Of a DNA stretch of 64,000 nucleotides, positions 1-9,190 are shown one piece after another. The stretch lies in the NCBI RefSeq assembly GCF_000337175.1, contig NZ_AOIJ01000033.1, positions 62,001 to 126,000 of the forward strand, in the 5' to 3' direction. The first letter of the stretch is position 1. Every line of letters begins with the position of its first letter. The DNA comes from Natrinema gari JCM 14663 (lineage in GTDB: Archaea > Halobacteriota > Halobacteria > Halobacteriales > Natrialbaceae). Position numbers and translations under genes: made by a program. A model generated the notes under the pieces. That model searched no databases. It worked only from the letters and a program-made list of their open reading frames with translations, and had not been told where the DNA came from.

Positions 1-911
1 GCGGTGGCGGCGGACTCGGTTCCGGATTCGTCATCGACGACCAGCATCTCGTGACGAACAACCACGTCGTCGCGAGTGCCAGCGACGACGGGATCGAAGT
101 CCAGTTCAGCAACGAGGAGTGGCGCGCCGCGTCGATCGTCGGCACCGATGTCTACAGCGATCTCGCCGTCCTCCGCGTCGAGGAGATGCCCGACATCGCT
201 ACCGGGCTCTCGTTTCTGGCGTCCAAACCCGTCATCGGACAGGAAGTGCTCGCAATCGGCAATCCGCTCGGACTCGACGCATCGGTTACACAGGGGATCG
301 TCAGCGGCATCGACAGATCGCTCCCCAGCCCCACCGGCTTCTCGATTCCGGCCGCGATCCAGACCGACGCACCGATCAATCCCGGCAACAGCGGCGGTCC
401 GCTGGTGAGCCTCGAGGGCGAAGTACTTGGCGTCGTCTTCGCCGGGGCCGGCCAGACGATCGGCTTCGCGATCGCCGCGGTGCTGGCGAACCGGGTCGTT
501 CCTGCGCTCATCGAGGACGGCACGTACGAGCACCCGTACATGGGGATCGGAGTCCAACCGGTCGGCCCGGCGATCGCCGATGAGATCGGACTCGAGGACG
601 CCACCGGCGTCCTAGTCATGGAGGTCGTGCCGAACTCGCCCGCGGACGGCGTCCTCGAGTCGGGCAGTACCGGTCGGCCGGGCAGCGGCGACGTGATCGT
701 CGCCATCGACGGCACGGAGATACCGACGCAGGAGCAGCTCTCGTCGTATCTCGCCCTCGAGACCGCGCCGGGTGACACGATCGAACTCGAGGTCGTCCGC
801 GACGGCGACCGACAATCGGTCGAGTTGACGCTCGCCGAGCGGCCGGCGGCGGAACTGCCACGGACGCCGATTCCGGGCCGCCCGGGCGGACGGCCGCCGC
901 TGGAGCCGTGA
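1..911 (+). CDS. HtrA/DegP-family trypsin-like serine protease, 5' truncated
   Basis: The reading frame is open from the window edge (first full codon at base 3), so the N-terminus, signal sequence or membrane anchor is missing. The visible 302 residues hold a trypsin-like domain with the three catalytic signatures: TNNHVV (His, codon at 63), YSDLAVL (Asp) and NPGNSGGPL (Ser, codon at 390). A PDZ domain follows, from about PYMGIGVQ to the end, ending in a Pro/Gly/Arg-rich tail. By family it is an extracytoplasmic quality-control protease. GTG at 51 lies inside the catalytic domain and is not the start. The family is certain; the substrate is unknown. Confidence 0.93.
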   Translation, partial: GGGGLGSGFVIDDQHLVTNNHVVASASDDGIEVQFSNEEWRAASIVGTDVYSDLAVLRVEEMPDIATGLSFLASKPVIGQEVLAIGNPLGLDASVTQGIVSGIDRSLPSPTGFSIPAAIQTDAPINPGNSGGPLVSLEGEVLGVVFAGAGQTIGFAIAAVLANRVVPALIEDGTYEHPYMGIGVQPVGPAIADEIGLEDATGVLVMEVVPNSPADGVLESGSTGRPGSGDVIVAIDGTEIPTQEQLSSYLALETAPGDTIELEVVRDGDRQSVELTLAERPAAELPRTPIPGRPGGRPPLEP

Positions 912-1057
912 CGGGGCACGGCGAGGCACCGCCGCGACCGAGTCCCGGTCTATCGGTACTGGACCTGAACACGGAGTCGTCCCGTGTACCGGCGGCGTCC
1001 ACACGCTGCCGTAATCGGTCGCGTAACGGCCGTGGTCACTGCACGGACACGAAAGAC

Positions 1058-1067
1058 AGATAAAAGA
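1058..1067 (+). promoter_or_regulatory. TATA box of secE-spt5
   Basis: AGATAAAAGA lies 24-33 bases before the secE ATG, the spacing expected for a nearly leaderless archaeal transcript. Confidence 0.6.
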
Positions 1068-1090
1068 CGCCGCGCTGTGAATAGACATAT

Positions 1091-1267
1091 ATGGACGTTC
1101 CGTACGACCTCAACTCGTACGTTCGAGTGCTGAAAATGGCGACGACACCCTCCACTGAGGAGTTCCTCCAGGTATCGAAAATCGCCGGGGCCGGTATCCT
1201 GCTAGTCGGTCTTATGGGATTCCTCATCGGCGCGATCATGCTGCTCCTGCCCGGTGGTGGCGTCTAA
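1091..1267 (+). CDS. secE: Preprotein translocase subunit SecE
   Basis: A 58-residue protein beginning [18 protein letters not shown], with an amphipathic N-terminal part including [14 protein letters not shown] and one C-terminal membrane span (about residues 35-54). This is the archaeal SecE/Sec61-gamma layout: a single-span clamp on SecY in the cytoplasmic membrane. Its stop shares a base with the start of the next gene (TAATG), so it is translationally linked to spt5, the usual archaeal pairing. A TATA-like box sits at the right distance for a leaderless mRNA. Recognition rests on size, topology and the neighbour. Confidence 0.92.
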   Translation: MDVPYDLNSYVRVLKMATTPSTEEFLQVSKIAGAGILLVGLMGFLIGAIMLLLPGGGV

Positions 1268-1704
1268 TGGGTATCTTCGCTGTCAAAACGACGGCGAGCC
1301 AGGAGCGGACCGTCGCGGACATGATCATCAACCGCGAGGAGTCGGAGATCCACGCCGCGCTCGCGCCCGACTCGCTGACCTCCTACGTCATGGTCGAGGC
1401 CGAAGGCGATGCAGTCCTCAACCGCGTCCTCGAGGACATTCCGCACGCACGGAGTATCGTTCCCGGCGAGTCGGACATCTCTGAGGTCGAACACTTCCTC
1501 TCGCCGAAGCCGGATGTCGAAGGGATCGCCGAGGGCGACATCGTCGAACTCATCGCCGGTCCGTTCAAGGGTGAGAAAGCGCAGGTCCAACGGATCGACG
1601 AGGGCAAAGACCAGGTGACGGTCGAACTGTACGAGGCGACGGTTCCGATTCCCGTGACGGTGCGGGGCGACCAGATTCGCGTGCTCGATTCCGACGAACG
1701 GTAG
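1267..1704 (+). CDS. spt5: Transcription elongation factor Spt5 (NusG)
   Basis: A 145-residue protein with an N-terminal NGN domain ([17 protein letters not shown] to about residue 80) and a C-terminal KOW domain ([19 protein letters not shown], about residues 87-145). It binds RNA polymerase at the clamp, together with Spt4, to raise processivity and couple transcription to translation. It overlaps secE by one base and shares its promoter. Length and domain order are normal for archaeal Spt5. Confidence 0.96.
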   Translation: MGIFAVKTTASQERTVADMIINREESEIHAALAPDSLTSYVMVEAEGDAVLNRVLEDIPHARSIVPGESDISEVEHFLSPKPDVEGIAEGDIVELIAGPFKGEKAQVQRIDEGKDQVTVELYEATVPIPVTVRGDQIRVLDSDER

Positions 1705-1957
1705 TTCGTCAGCCACCGACCCGATCCGTTCCATCGCGGATCGGCCCCGACGACTCAGCGGGTGTCTCTTCTCGACTCGGTCGTCGCACCCATCGCGCCG
1801 TCGTCAGCGCGTTTCGCAGCACTCTCGAGTCCCCACTGACCGAGCGTCCACTGTAGCCGTTTGCATATGGACGCCAATATAGCAGAACACAGACAAAAAT
1901 TATTTTCTCCGATAGCGAAACATAGTTCGTTCGCAGCAGCTATGCGAACGGGATCCA

Positions 1958-2749
1958 ATGCCAGCAAACGAACACACGGATTCGACCGCAGCGAACAGTG
2001 ATTCGACGGCTCGCGTCTCGAGACGGCGGCTTCTCGGGTCGGCGGCGACGATCGTCGCGAGCGCCGGCCTGAGCGTCGCGTCGGGATCGGTCGCCGCCGA
2101 TACCGACGGGATCGCGGAACTCGACTTTCGGGACGGCGTCCCCGACGTCACCGACGCGCCCCAGGACGTAGCCGAGGTCGTGTTCAAGATCCACGGGTAT
2201 ACGAGTTCGTCGGCCAGCGTCGAGCGGGCCGCGACGTTTCGGGAGACGGCGAGAGCAGTCGGCTACGACGAACCCGTCACAGCGGTCACCTGGGACGACA
2301 GCGGGCTGCCGACGTCGGCGATGCAAAGCGCCAGGGACACTGGAGAGCTGTTCGCGACGTGGCTTGGGGACTACACCGACGCGAACCCGTCGACGACGAT
2401 CCGTATTCTCGGGCACTCGATGGGTGGCATCCTCCAGTTGGAAACGCTTGCGGCCATCGACGGGGCGTTCACGGTCGCGACGGCGGACAGCATCGGATCG
2501 TTCGAGGCGTCCGACGCGCCCTGCGAAGACGGCCCCCTCGCCGATGCCGTCCGGGCGTCGGCCGGCGCGGTTCACAATTACTACTCGACGAACGACGGCA
2601 TCGCCAGGCTGGGGAGCGGCCCGGCGGACTGCGAGGGCGGCGCTACGCCGGCCAATTACCACGATATCGACGTGAGCGATTCGGTCTCCGAGCACTCAGC
2701 CTACCGCAAAGAGACCGGCTGCGTGTCAGCGATCGTCGACAACTACTGA
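1958..2749 (+). CDS. Tat-exported alpha/beta hydrolase (lipase-like)
   Basis: A 263-residue protein with a twin-arginine signal (VSRRRLLGSAATIVASAG, residues 20-37), so probably exported folded, the usual haloarchaeal route. The mature part has the oxyanion-side HG motif (KIHGYTSSS) and a nucleophile elbow GHSMGG (Ser about residue 154), as in lipases and esterases. His in YHDIDVSDSVSEHS may complete the triad. Several cysteines could form disulfides outside the cell. AT-rich promoter sequence (AAAAATTATTTT near 1896-1907) leaves a leader of roughly 28 bases. The substrate is unknown. Confidence 0.85.
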   Translation: MPANEHTDSTAANSDSTARVSRRRLLGSAATIVASAGLSVASGSVAADTDGIAELDFRDGVPDVTDAPQDVAEVVFKIHGYTSSSASVERAATFRETARAVGYDEPVTAVTWDDSGLPTSAMQSARDTGELFATWLGDYTDANPSTTIRILGHSMGGILQLETLAAIDGAFTVATADSIGSFEASDAPCEDGPLADAVRASAGAVHNYYSTNDGIARLGSGPADCEGGATPANYHDIDVSDSVSEHSAYRKETGCVSAIVDNY

Positions 2750-2839
2750 GGCGGCGGTCACTCGGTCGTCCGTTCCCGGCGGCGACGTGCCGACTCGCGC
2801 TCGTCGTTTCGAAAGCGGACCTCATGACCGAACGACCCG

Positions 2840-3127
2840 CTACCGCTTCAGTTCCGTCGCGATCGCTTGCATGTCCGCTTCCGACTCGATCTCCTCGAGC
2901 AGTTCTTCGCGCTCCCTGACAGCCTCGGAACTGGCACCGTAGGCCCGAACGTACTCGGCGCGGCTGTGTTCGGTGAAGGCGTGTCGAATCGCGAGGTAGC
3001 CATCGGGGACGACGGTCCCACAGACCTTACACTCACGACGCTGGTGTTTCGTCGCCTGATGGACGACGGCCGACTCGACGTCCTCGAAGACTGCACCACA
3101 GCCGTCGATCCCGCATTCCCAGGCCAT
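2840..3127 (-). CDS. Small C2H2-like zinc-finger protein
   Basis: A 95-residue protein beginning MAWECGIDGCGAVFEDVESA, with two Cys/His clusters: C-x4-C with VVHQATKH, then CKVCGTVVPDGYLAIRHAFTEH. Both look like C2H2 zinc fingers. The second half is a charged helix rich in Glu (REREELLEEIESEADM). Such small zinc-finger proteins are common in haloarchaea and may bind DNA, RNA or protein; nothing here decides which. It is transcribed away from the PHP-domain gene. Confidence 0.75.
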   Translation of the reverse strand: MAWECGIDGCGAVFEDVESAVVHQATKHQRRECKVCGTVVPDGYLAIRHAFTEHSRAEYVRAYGASSEAVREREELLEEIESEADMQAIATELKR

Positions 3128-3389
3128 TCGTTATGGACACTCGAACGGCCCTCCTAATCATCCTTTCGCAGCGATGCCCCCGACCAGAAACAACCCCGAC
3201 AAACCGCTCGGACGGCGCGTGCACGCGGGAGTGTTGCAGCGCGGACGCGTTCGGAACACGGCGTTCTCGGCGCGAGCGCGAACCGGCTGGTCGGTCCGCT
3301 TGATCACGGTCCCGTCGGCCGGATCGGGGACGCCCTCTGGTGGTCCTCGAATCAGAATTCATAACCCGGCTGTCCCGGAAGTAGTGATC

Positions 3390-4154
3390 GTGACCGATGG
3401 AGTGACGTTCCGAATCGACTGTCACGTGAAGGTGCTGGACGAGACGGTCGTCGAACGGGCCAAACGGGCCGGTCTCGACGCCATCGTCTATGCACCCCAC
3501 TTCACCCGCCTCACGGAGATTCGCGACCGAGCGGCCGCCTACTCCGACGACGACCTGCTGGTCCTCCCCGGCCGCGAGGTGTTTACCGGCCCGTGGTGGG
3601 ACCGCAAGCACGTCCTCGCGATCGGGCTCGAGGCTCCCGTTCCGGATTTCATTCCGCTCGAGACGGCGATGGCCGAGTTCGACCGGCAGGACGCGACGGT
3701 GCTCGTTCCGCATCCCGAGTTCGCCAACGTGAGCCTCAGCGAAGCGGATCTGCGGGCGTACGCGGATACGATCGATGCTGTCGAGATTTTCAACCCGCGG
3801 CACTTCCCGCCGGACAACCGACGTGCACGCAAACTCGCCGACGCGCTCTCGGTACCGCCGTTTACCTCCTCCTATGCGCACCTTCCGCGCTCCGTCGGCG
3901 TCGCCCACACCGCCTTCGACGCGGCCATCGAGAGCGAGGCCGAGTTCCTCGCCGCACTCGAGGACGGGATCGCCCGCCGCGTCGTCTACGACAACGGCCT
4001 CGATCGGTGGGCGACGACGGCCTCGGAACTCGGCCACCTCGTCTACGAGAACACCTGGAAAAAGATCGATCGCCTCTTTCTCTCGGGGACGGAACCGACC
4101 CATCCCCGCCATATCGCCTACGACGGGCGGTTCGACGACGTCGCCGTTTACTAA
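3390..4154 (+). CDS. PHP-domain protein (putative metal-dependent phosphoesterase)
   Basis: About 254 residues of PHP fold. Visible metal-site segments are FRIDCHVK, YAPHFT, GREVFTG, PHPEFAN and the C-terminal PPFTSSYAH. The first motif reads DCHVK rather than the usual H-x-H, so metal binding may be altered. The frame is open upstream to an ATG at 3174, but those 72 codons look non-coding (Arg/Pro-rich, no PHP homology). A TATA-like ATTCATAA at 3357-3364 points to a leaderless start at GTG 3384 or 3390; 3390 is used. The substrate is unknown. Confidence 0.75.
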   Translation: MTDGVTFRIDCHVKVLDETVVERAKRAGLDAIVYAPHFTRLTEIRDRAAAYSDDDLLVLPGREVFTGPWWDRKHVLAIGLEAPVPDFIPLETAMAEFDRQDATVLVPHPEFANVSLSEADLRAYADTIDAVEIFNPRHFPPDNRRARKLADALSVPPFTSSYAHLPRSVGVAHTAFDAAIESEAEFLAALEDGIARRVVYDNGLDRWATTASELGHLVYENTWKKIDRLFLSGTEPTHPRHIAYDGRFDDVAVY

Positions 4155-4292
4155 CTGCGGACCGCATCCGTGCCGCCAGTAGCACGTGGCCACCGGTCGG
4201 CATGTGAGTCCCTCTCGAGGAACCGCCGAGCCAGCGTTCGAAGCGGCACTCGAGGAACGGCTGTCCCGACACCAATGGAGTCGACGACGCGC

Positions 4293-4802
4293 CTACTGCT
4301 CGTCCGACCGTTCCTCGGGGGCTCCGCTCTCCGCTCGGACCCTCGAGAGCGTCTCCGCGACCCGGTCCCAGTGGCTCCCGCGCCAGAAGTGCTGGCCGCA
4401 GTCGCGACAGCGCCACACATCGACTGCCGACGGCTCGGGGGCGTACTCCGGCGTCGACACAGCCTGCTCGACGGGTTCGAGCGGGCCGTTACACTGCCCA
4501 CAGGTGTCGGGCTCGTCCGCGAGCGTGAGATCGAGTCCCGCGGCGTCGAGTTCGGCGAGTTGTTCGTCGACGGCTCGGGAGTCGAGCAGGAGCGACTCGT
4601 CGGCGCGGTTCGCGAGGGCGACGTCTCGAGTGACGAGCGTCCGGTCCTCGTCTCGAGCGACGGCGAGGAGATCGTCGTCGGCCTCGAGCCCGCGATCACC
4701 AGCGTACGCAGTATCGTAGTTGCACATCCGCAGATACGAGACGAGACCGCCACACATGACATCGAGGAGGATGCGCGCCGGACCGGAACGGGATGCGGGC
4801 AT
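4293..4802 (-). CDS. Mut7-C RNAse-domain protein with zinc ribbon
   Basis: A 169-residue protein. The N-terminal half (RILLDVMCGGLVSYLRMCNYD ... LVTRDVALANRA) has the acidic pattern of the Mut7-C PIN-like nuclease fold: early Asp, then TRD. The C-terminal half has a zinc ribbon with CGQC and CRDCGQHFWRGSHWDR. Members are predicted RNases, few of them tested. It lies 10 bases after polX in the same direction and so is the last gene of a three-gene operon (DUF5788-like, polX, this gene). Confidence 0.85.
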   Translation of the reverse strand: MPASRSGPARILLDVMCGGLVSYLRMCNYDTAYAGDRGLEADDDLLAVARDEDRTLVTRDVALANRADESLLLDSRAVDEQLAELDAAGLDLTLADEPDTCGQCNGPLEPVEQAVSTPEYAPEPSAVDVWRCRDCGQHFWRGSHWDRVAETLSRVRAESGAPEERSDEQ

Positions 4803-4812
4803 GCCGGCTGGA

Positions 4813-6564
4813 TTAGTGGAGGAACGCGCGGAGATCGGCGAGTTCCCAGGTGTTGATTACGTCGTCCGGTTCGGCCCAGCCGCGGCGTGCCGTGTGGACG
4901 CCCCAGCGCATGTACTCGAGCGTCGCGGGCCGATGGGAGTCGGTGTTGATCGCGATCGGCGCGCCCTCCTCGAGAGCGGCCTGGACGGCACTGCCCCAGA
5001 GGTCGAGTCGGCGGGGATCGCTGTTGACCTCGAGTGCGGTATCGTGTTCGGCGGCGGCCGTCCCGAGCGCGGCCGCGTCGAACTCGAGACCGGAGCGCTC
5101 GTTGAGCAGGCGGCCGCTGGGATGGCCCAGTACGTCGATCGCCGGGGTCTCGACCGCGCTGATGAGCCGTTCCGTCGCGGTCTCGGCGTCCTGTCCGAGC
5201 GCGCTGTGGGTCGACGCGACGACCACGTCCAGCGCCTCGATCACCGCCTCGGAGAGGTCGATCTCACCCGCGGCGTCGACGTTGGCTTCGATCCCGGCGA
5301 ACACCTCGATCTCGGCCTCGGCACCCACGGCGCGGATCGCGTTGACCTGCTCCAGGATTTCGCTGTCGGAAAGTCCCATCCCCCCGACGATGCCGGGGCC
5401 CTCCGCGTGGTCGGCGATTCCGAAATAGTCGTACCCCTGCTCCGCGGCGGCCTCGACCATCGCCTCGATCGTCGTGTTCCCGTCGGACCACTCGGTGTGG
5501 CTGTGGAGGTCTCCACGGATGTCACCGCGCGTGAGCAGGTCGGGCAGATCGCCGGCCTCGGCGGCGGCGATTTCGCCGCGGTCCGTCCGAAGCTCCGGCG
5601 GAATCCACGGCAGTCCGAGCGCCTCGTACATCCCCTCTTCGGTCTCGCCTGCGACGCGGTCGCCGATCCGCTGGTCCGCCTCGTGGTCCGCGATATCGCT
5701 CACGTCGAAGGCACCGTACTCGTTTAGCTTCATGTCGCGATCGATCGCGTAGTTACGCAGGCTGACGTTATGGTCCTTGCTCCCGGTGAAGTACTGTAGC
5801 GCCGAGCCGAACTCCGCGGGGACGACCACCCGCAAGTCGACGCGGCTCTCGCCGACGCGAACGCTGGCCTTCTCGGGCCCCGACTCGATCTCGTCGTCGA
5901 CCGACTCCCACGCGACGAACCGCTCGACGACCGCCTCGCCGTCTGCGGTCGCCGCGAGGACATCCACGTCCCCGACCGTCTCACGCCACCGGCGGATCGA
6001 GCCGGCCACCTCACACCGGTCGACTGCCGGGACCGACTCGAGGAACGCGAGCACGTCGTCCGCGAGCGGTCGCGCCTCGCCGAGCAACTGTCGCTGGCCA
6101 ACCGTCCGGGCGAACTCGAGGTTCTCGAGGATGTTCTGCTCCGTTTTCGGCCCGAACCCCTTGATCTCCTGTACCTCGCCGGCTTCGGCCACCGTTTCGA
6201 GATCGTCCAACGTCTCGATCCCGAGTTCCCGATACAGCTTCCCCGCGGTCTTAGGGCCGACACCCTCGATCCGGGTGATAGCGGCGATATCGATCGGCAG
6301 TTCGGCGCGGAGTGCCTCGAGTTCGTCGATCTCGCCGGTTTCGACGTACTCGACGATCTTCGACGAGATGGCGTCGCCGACGCCGTCGATGTTCTCGAGA
6401 ACCGCCTCGTCGCCCTCCGCGACCCGATCGGCGATCGGGGATGGATGCGCACGGATGTTCTCCGCCGCGCGCCGGTACGCGCGGGGCTTGTACTCGACGC
6501 CGTCGGCCTCAAGCAGGTCCGCGAACTCCTCGAATCGAGCGGCGAGTTCCGCGTTGGTTGCCAT
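4813..6564 (-). CDS. polX: DNA polymerase X family protein with PHP exonuclease domain
   Basis: A 583-residue protein. The N-terminal part has the 8-kDa-like and helix-hairpin-helix segments (ENIDGVGDAISSKIVEY, IEGVGPKTAGKLYRELG). The palm carries GSIRRW ... GDVDVLAAT with the two metal Asp, and RVDLRVV with the third. The C-terminal PHP domain shows DLHSHTEWSDG, IADHAEG, GIEANVD, VVASTHSAL, LGHPSGR and NTDSHRP, so all the metal ligands look intact. In bacteria such fusions fill gaps and proofread during base-excision repair. Its ATG shares a base with the stop of the upstream DUF5788-like gene, which indicates coupling. Confidence 0.96.
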   Translation of the reverse strand: MATNAELAARFEEFADLLEADGVEYKPRAYRRAAENIRAHPSPIADRVAEGDEAVLENIDGVGDAISSKIVEYVETGEIDELEALRAELPIDIAAITRIEGVGPKTAGKLYRELGIETLDDLETVAEAGEVQEIKGFGPKTEQNILENLEFARTVGQRQLLGEARPLADDVLAFLESVPAVDRCEVAGSIRRWRETVGDVDVLAATADGEAVVERFVAWESVDDEIESGPEKASVRVGESRVDLRVVVPAEFGSALQYFTGSKDHNVSLRNYAIDRDMKLNEYGAFDVSDIADHEADQRIGDRVAGETEEGMYEALGLPWIPPELRTDRGEIAAAEAGDLPDLLTRGDIRGDLHSHTEWSDGNTTIEAMVEAAAEQGYDYFGIADHAEGPGIVGGMGLSDSEILEQVNAIRAVGAEAEIEVFAGIEANVDAAGEIDLSEAVIEALDVVVASTHSALGQDAETATERLISAVETPAIDVLGHPSGRLLNERSGLEFDAAALGTAAAEHDTALEVNSDPRRLDLWGSAVQAALEEGAPIAINTDSHRPATLEYMRWGVHTARRGWAEPDDVINTWELADLRAFLH

Positions 6565-7004
6565 CAGCGCCCCCTCCGTGCGCTGGCGTCGTCCTCCTGT
6601 CCCAGCGCCTTCTTGAGGAAGGACATCCAGCGCTTGCGGTCCTGTGCCTGCTGGACCTGCTGTTCGCGCTCCAAGTCCGTCGGCCCCAGGCTCTCGAGGG
6701 CGTTCAGCGCTCGGTCGATCCCGATGATGCTCCCGGCGAGTTCCTCGCCGTGCTCACGGCTGATCGCGCCCTCCTCGATCCGCTCGAGTCGCTCGAGTCG
6801 CTCGCGCCGCAGGTTCCGCTTTGCCTGCTCGACGCGTTCGCGTTCGCCGGACGGCACCGTCTCGCGACGCTTGATCTCGAAGACGAACGTCCGGAGGTCG
6901 ATCTCCTCCCCCTGGACGGTGATCGTCTCCGGGATGTCCGCGCCGACGGTCGCGCCCTCGCGCTCGACGCGCTCGAGCAGTTGCTTGCGCTCGTACTCTT
7001 GCAC
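6564..7004 (-). CDS. DUF5788-like haloarchaeal protein
   Basis: A 146-residue charged protein with an Arg/Glu-rich helical middle (RRERLERLERIEEGAIS). The GTG at 7004 (VQEYERKQLLERVEREG) is chosen because an A/T-rich TATA-like box lies 24-32 bases before it. The 59 codons upstream in the same frame contain that promoter and do not look coding. It heads the operon with polX and the Mut7-C gene. The function is unknown; context suggests a DNA- or RNA-maintenance link. The DUF assignment is from memory of the family's look. Confidence 0.75.
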   Translation of the reverse strand: MQEYERKQLLERVEREGATVGADIPETITVQGEEIDLRTFVFEIKRRETVPSGERERVEQAKRNLRRERLERLERIEEGAISREHGEELAGSIIGIDRALNALESLGPTDLEREQQVQQAQDRKRWMSFLKKALGQEDDASARRGR

Positions 7005-7027
7005 ACGCCGATATGGGCGGCGGGGAT

Positions 7028-7036
7028 GCAAAAATG
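7028..7036 (-). promoter_or_regulatory. TATA box of the DUF5788-like/polX operon
   Basis: On the minus strand CATTTTTGC lies 24-32 bases before the GTG at 7004. Confidence 0.55.
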
Positions 7037-7214
7037 TACAGTCCCGGCTCGGAGCGAGCGGCGACGGTGACCCGCTCCCCACCCGCGACACGTTACGGAA
7101 CCACACGGCTTTCCGTGGCCGGTTTTCGTCCCCCTCCTGAGGGGCCGAAACCGATCGAAAAAATCCCGGCAGAAACCCCAAATCCCTTAGCGGCTCCCCA
7201 CATACCCCCGGTCA

Positions 7215-8165
7215 ATGGCCAAGTGCGACGTGTGTGGGAAAGACGAAAACATGCCGTACAACTGTCGGCACTGCGGCGGCACCTACTGCGCCGACCATCG
7301 GCTCCCCGAGAACCACGACTGCTCGGGGCTGCAAAACTGGAACGACCCCCAGGGCGTCTTCGATAGCGGCTTCGACGACAACGTCAATTCGGGCGGGAGC
7401 ACGTCCCGGGCCTCAAGTCTCATGGACAAACTCCCGATCGATACCGGCCCGGGCGGGCCGCTGGCGTATTTCCGCGGGAACGCGACCTACACGTTCCTCG
7501 CGCTGATGTGGCTCACGTTTATCGCCCAGTTTCTCGTCAGTATGGTCTTCGGTAGCGAAATAGCACGGACCCTCTTTGTTCTTCGGCCCTACTACCCGCA
7601 GTACGTCTGGACGTGGGTGACGTCGATCTTCGCCCACGGCGGACTCTATCATATCGCCGGCAACAGCATCGTGCTGTTCTTCTTCGGCCCGCTCGTTGAG
7701 CGCTACGTCGGCTCGCGGAAGTTCGCGATCCTCTTCCTGGTGAGCGGTGTCCTCGCGGGGCTCGGTCAGATCGCCATCCAGATACTTCAGACGTCCGTGG
7801 TAACGCCGCTCACGCCGGGCGTCGTCGGCGCGAGCGGTGCCGCACTCGCGATTCTGGGTGTCCTAACGGTTCTGAACCCCGGACTCAAGGTCTACCTGTA
7901 TTTCATTCTCCCGGTCCCGATCTGGCTGCTGACTGCCGGCTACGCCGTCATCAGCATCACGTTCCTCTCAGGCGCTGTCGGCGGGAGCGGCGGCATCGCA
8001 CACATGGCCCACCTCGTTGGCCTCGTCATCGGCCTCGCTTACGGCCAGTACGTCAAACAAAACCGGAACGTCAGCGCGCCGAACCAGCTTCAGTTCGGCG
8101 GTGGCGGTCCCGGTGGCCCGGGTGGTCCTGGCGGCCCCGGCGGTCCCGGACGCGGCCGCTTCTGA
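7215..8165 (+). CDS. Rhomboid-family intramembrane protease with AN1-like zinc finger
   Basis: A 316-residue protein. Residues 1-45 form an AN1-type zinc finger (CDVCGKDENMPYNCRHCGG with ADHRLPENHDC). A linker follows, then six membrane spans of a rhomboid protease with the catalytic serine in GASGA (Ser207) and histidine in AHLVGL (His266). The N-terminal part of the core has YPQYVWTWVTSIFAHGGLYH and GNSIVLFFFGPLVE. The last 20 or so residues are a Gly-Pro-rich repeat tail ending GRGRF. It should cut substrates in the membrane; the zinc finger may recruit them from the cytosol. Confidence 0.93.
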   Translation: MAKCDVCGKDENMPYNCRHCGGTYCADHRLPENHDCSGLQNWNDPQGVFDSGFDDNVNSGGSTSRASSLMDKLPIDTGPGGPLAYFRGNATYTFLALMWLTFIAQFLVSMVFGSEIARTLFVLRPYYPQYVWTWVTSIFAHGGLYHIAGNSIVLFFFGPLVERYVGSRKFAILFLVSGVLAGLGQIAIQILQTSVVTPLTPGVVGASGAALAILGVLTVLNPGLKVYLYFILPVPIWLLTAGYAVISITFLSGAVGGSGGIAHMAHLVGLVIGLAYGQYVKQNRNVSAPNQLQFGGGGPGGPGGPGGPGGPGRGRF

Positions 8166-8231
8166 GCCGCCCGAGGTCGTTCCCACGACCCCGCAACTGA
8201 TTGTCTCGCGGTGTCTATCACCGCCATACAG

Positions 8232-9023
8232 ATGCCCGACCGACGCCCCGACCTCGCTCCCGACGCCGACCTCTCGCGCGAGGCGATGGAGGCCCTCCAG
8301 CGTGAGATCGCTGCCGTCGCTACCTTCGAGGACGACTTCGCGTTCGACCCCGACGCCCTCTCGAACCCGCTCGCATCGACTGCGGACGGCGGACAGCCGC
8401 CGGTCGTCGTCGGCGTCGACCAATCCTTTCTCACGAACGACGCGGGAGACCAGGATCGCGCCCTGAGCGCCGTCGTCGCCATTCGAGGCGGCGAAGTGAT
8501 CGAGCGCGTCCACGCGGTGACGCCCCTCGAGAGTCCCTACATTCCCGGCCTCCTGTCGTTTCGCGAGGGCGCGCCGATCCTCGCGGCGCTCGAGAAACTG
8601 TCCGTCGACCCCGAGCTGTGCCTGTTCGACGGCAGCGGCCGCATCCACTTCCGACAGGCCGGCATCGCGACCCACATGGGCGTCGTTCGTGACGTGCCCA
8701 GCATCGGCGTCGCCAAGAGCCTGCTCTGTGGCACGCCCCGGGCGGACACCGACGACCGCCAGACAGGGACGAAGATCCCCATCGAATCGAACGCGCGGGT
8801 CGACGCGCCCAACGGGACGGTGCTCGGCTACGCTGTCCAGACTCGGCAGTACGACTCGCCGAACCGGTCGATCAACCCGCTCTACGTCAGCCCGGGTCAC
8901 CGGGTCGGCCCCGAAACGGCGGCTGACATCGCGCTCGCACTCGCCTCGTCGTACAAACTCCCCGAACCGGTCCGACTCGCCGACAAGTACGCCGCCGACG
9001 CCAAGACATCGTTCAAGAAGTAA
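8232..9023 (+). CDS. nfi: Endonuclease V
   Basis: About 263 residues (ATG 8232; a GTG at 8211 is the alternative). Family landmarks are GVDQSFL (metal Asp), SPYIPGLLSFREG (wedge motif), DGSGRIHFRQAGIATHMGV and PSIGVAKSLLCG. Endonuclease V nicks DNA, and in some organisms RNA, one base 3' of deoxyinosine, starting repair of deaminated adenine. It stands alone between the rhomboid gene and a dehydrogenase. The N-terminal 60 residues are acidic and less conserved. Confidence 0.95.
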   Translation: MPDRRPDLAPDADLSREAMEALQREIAAVATFEDDFAFDPDALSNPLASTADGGQPPVVVGVDQSFLTNDAGDQDRALSAVVAIRGGEVIERVHAVTPLESPYIPGLLSFREGAPILAALEKLSVDPELCLFDGSGRIHFRQAGIATHMGVVRDVPSIGVAKSLLCGTPRADTDDRQTGTKIPIESNARVDAPNGTVLGYAVQTRQYDSPNRSINPLYVSPGHRVGPETAADIALALASSYKLPEPVRLADKYAADAKTSFKK

Positions 9024-9190
9024 CCGTCTCCGCGACTCACCCCAGCGGTCCGCCCACACCCGCGTGCGGTGGATAGGATGTACCGATGCTGGCCGAGTCG
9101 GGGGCGTCCGGCGTCGGTGCCGACACCGATCAGTCCTGCGAGCCGCCAGCTATCGGCCACTGTGACGGTCCGTCGAGCGCGACAAACCGT

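Noticed and set aside
1755..1967. 70-codon minus-strand frame before the lipase gene
   Set aside because: It covers the AT-rich promoter region and shows no protein-like features.
3174..3389. N-terminal extension of the PHP-domain gene
   Set aside because: 72 codons with no PHP homology, and a TATA-like box at 3357-3364 lies inside them.
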